The notes beneath the pieces are model-generated. The model was not told where the DNA came from, did no database searches, and was given only the letters and a program-made list of their open reading frames with translations. DNA of 64,000 nt, taken from an uncultured Phycicoccus sp. (GTDB taxonomy: Bacteria; Actinomycetota; Actinomycetes; Actinomycetales; Dermatophilaceae). Within the stretch, counting starts at the first letter, position 1; every line of letters begins with the position of its first letter. The stretch spans positions 62,001 to 126,000 of the forward strand of contig NZ_CANLZR010000009.1 of NCBI RefSeq assembly GCF_947495705.1, written 5' to 3'. The translations under genes and the position numbers were made by a program. Shown here in pieces: positions 62,671 to 64,000 of the stretch.

Positions 62671-63120
62671 TCAGGCCTTGGGGGTCTCGAACCAGGTCCC
62701 GAGCGCGGAGGCCAGGCCGAGGTCGCCGCGCGCCTTGATCTTGCCCATCATGAACATCATCGCGGGGTTGCCGGTGCCGGCGATGAGCTTGAGGAACTCG
62801 GCCGGGCCCGCCTTGAGCGACAGCTGCGGCTCGGCGCTCGGAGCCTTCTCGACCGCGCAGGTCCCCCGGTCGACGACGACCGCGTAGGTGTCGCTGGAGC
62901 CCCCCGGGCCCCCGGTGACCTCGAAGTCGATCCGCGCGCTGCGGTCCCCCGCCTTCTCGGCGCGGAACTGCTCGGGGAACCGGTCGAAGACGGCGTCGAG
63001 GAGCGCCTCCCGGTGCTCGCCGCCGAACGCGTCACGGATCTCGCCGTCGGACGCCGTCTTGACGGTGGCGACGAACTCCGCGGGCGAGGCGGTCGTCAGG
63101 AACTGCGGGTCGAGAGCCAT
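62671..63120 (-). CDS. SCP2 sterol-binding-domain protein
   Basis: This 149-residue protein has an SCP2-like fold. It reads ARIDFEVTGGPGGSSDTYAVVVDRGTCAVE and AGPAEFLKLIAGTGNPAMMFMMGKIKARGDLGLASAL (residues about 105-142), the lipid-binding region. It could carry hydrophobic acyl or sterol-like ligands. It lies 79 bases upstream of the MerR start. Function is not known. Confidence 0.85.
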   Translation of the reverse strand: MALDPQFLTTASPAEFVATVKTASDGEIRDAFGGEHREALLDAVFDRFPEQFRAEKAGDRSARIDFEVTGGPGGSSDTYAVVVDRGTCAVEKAPSAEPQLSLKAGPAEFLKLIAGTGNPAMMFMMGKIKARGDLGLASALGTWFETPKA

Positions 63121-63171
63121 ACGAGACAACCTACTCAGCGGTAACCCCGGGCGCCAGCCGGGGCCACCGGG

Positions 63172-64000
63172 TCAGGCCTTCTTCGCCGTGCTCGCCTTCT
63201 TGGTTCCCGAGGTCTTGGCGGCGGTCTTCTTCGCCGCCTTCTTGGTCGCCGCCTTCTTCGTGGTGGCCTTCTTCGTCGCCTTCTTGCGCGCCGTCTTCTT
63301 GGCCGGGCCCTTGGCGCGCTTGTCGGCGAGCAGCTCGTACCCCCGCTCGGGGGTGATCTGCTCGGGGTCGTCGTCCTTGCGCAGCGTCGCGTTCGTCTCG
63401 CCGTCGGTGACGTACGGCCCGAACCGCCCGTCCTTGACGACGACGGGCTTGCCCGAGACGGGGTCGGTGCCGAGCTCGGCCAGGGGCGGCTTGGCGGCGG
63501 CCCGGCCGCGCTGCTTGGGCTGGGCGTAGATGGCGAGCGCCTCGTCGAGGGTGATGTCGAACAGCTGCTGCTCGGAGGTCAGCGAGCGCGAGTCCGACCC
63601 CTTCTTGAGGTACGGGCCGTACCGGCCGTTCTGGGCCGTGATGTCCTCGCCGGACTCGGGGTCGACGCCGACGACGCGGGGCAGCGACAGCAGGCGCAGC
63701 GCGGTCTCGAGCTCGATGGTCTTGAGGTCCATGTCGGCGAACAGCGAGGCGGTGCGCGGCTTGACCTTGGCCTTGCCCTTGCCGCCCGCCTCGTCCTCGG
63801 GGAGCACCTCGGTGACGTACGGCCCGTACCGGCCGGCCTTGGCGACGATGTCGCGGCCGGTGTCGGGGTCCTGCCCGAGGACCCGCCCGTCGTCGGCGGC
63901 CTGCTCGAGCAGCTCGCGGGCCATCGCGGGGGTCAGCTCGTCGGGGGCGACGTCGTCGGTGATCGACGCGCGGCGCGGCTGGCCCTCGCCGGTGGCGGTG
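63172..64000 (-). CDS. topA: DNA topoisomerase I, C-terminal part (runs off the window)
   Basis: The frame continues through the right edge, so only the C-terminal 275 residues are seen. They hold three repeats with GRYGPYV, GRYGPYL and GRFGPYV signatures of the actinobacterial topoisomerase I C-terminal (Topo_C) domains, then a tail of about 40 residues dense in Lys/Ala/Thr (KKATKKATTKKAATKKAAKK). Such basic tails aid DNA binding and processivity in actinobacteria. The catalytic Toprim domain lies beyond the window. Confidence 0.94.
   Translation of the reverse strand, partial: TATGEGQPRRASITDDVAPDELTPAMARELLEQAADDGRVLGQDPDTGRDIVAKAGRYGPYVTEVLPEDEAGGKGKAKVKPRTASLFADMDLKTIELETALRLLSLPRVVGVDPESGEDITAQNGRYGPYLKKGSDSRSLTSEQQLFDITLDEALAIYAQPKQRGRAAAKPPLAELGTDPVSGKPVVVKDGRFGPYVTDGETNATLRKDDDPEQITPERGYELLADKRAKGPAKKTARKKATKKATTKKAATKKAAKKTAAKTSGTKKASTAKKA

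Overview
The window is high-GC (roughly 70% or more by eye), densely coded actinobacterial chromosome. Most start and stop codons overlap as ATGA or GTGA, and many start codons sit 6-7 bases after a TANNNT hexamer, as in leaderless actinobacterial mRNAs. A mycothiol (mycothione) reductase, menaquinone and cytochrome c maturation genes, Rex, a 32-residue bS22-type ribosomal protein and the gene neighbourhoods point to Actinomycetia. Family-level placement (a Micrococcales/Intrasporangiaceae-like organism) is only an impression. Apart from the two genes cut by the window edges, I see no broken genes, insertion sequences, phage genes or CRISPR arrays. No gene-free stretch exceeds about 300 bases.

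Layout. 1-5.2 kb: a secreted PQQ-type sugar dehydrogenase carrying a CWB2 cell-wall-binding domain (cut by the left edge), a WXG100-like protein paired with an alpha/beta hydrolase, mycothione reductase, and, convergent with it, a heliorhodopsin (Lys267 and Glu120 visible). 5.3-11.6 kb: menaquinone genes menC, menB, menE and menA, interspersed with an Nramp-like transporter and small proteins. 11.6-18.4 kb: a minus-strand run of marR, hemL, a phosphatase, a ResA-like thioredoxin, ccdA, resB and ccsB, which links haem supply to cytochrome c assembly. 18.5-25.2 kb: YceI with a palindromic MarR-type operator, then rex-hemA-hemC-cobA/hemD-hemB behind a strong Rex-like operator.

25-38 kb: acyltransferase, epimerase, bS22, a small HTH protein, a deacetylase-like AcuC, a KtrA-type RCK protein, two related acetyltransferases, proC and proline dehydrogenase, an ABC-2 exporter, a TIM-barrel protein, Ppx, a cysteine-rich DUF3109-like protein and a methyltransferase that appears to start at CTG. 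38-52 kb: NUDIX, SRPBCC, nadC-nadB, panC and a DUF2520 protein on the minus strand. A regulator pair and a MidA-type methyltransferase fused translationally to an orphan NuoD follow on the plus strand. Next comes the minus-strand DUF3180-folB/K-folP-folE-ftsH-hpt-tilS-metalloprotease-dacB block. 56-64 kb: inorganic pyrophosphatase, DUF427, VOC, tRNA-Thr(CGT), a secreted TAP-like hydrolase, holB, tmk, a TipA-like MerR regulator, an SCP2 protein and the C-terminal part of topA.

The genes fit an aerobic respiring cell. Menaquinone, haem, cytochrome c and NAD synthesis are grouped with a redox sensor (Rex), and mycothiol-based thiol protection lies next to the light-sensing heliorhodopsin. The most unusual items are the heliorhodopsin/mycothione reductase pair, the MidA-NuoD pair in which NuoD has Trp where complex I has its quinone-binding Tyr, the WXG-like/hydrolase pair, and several well-resolved operators.
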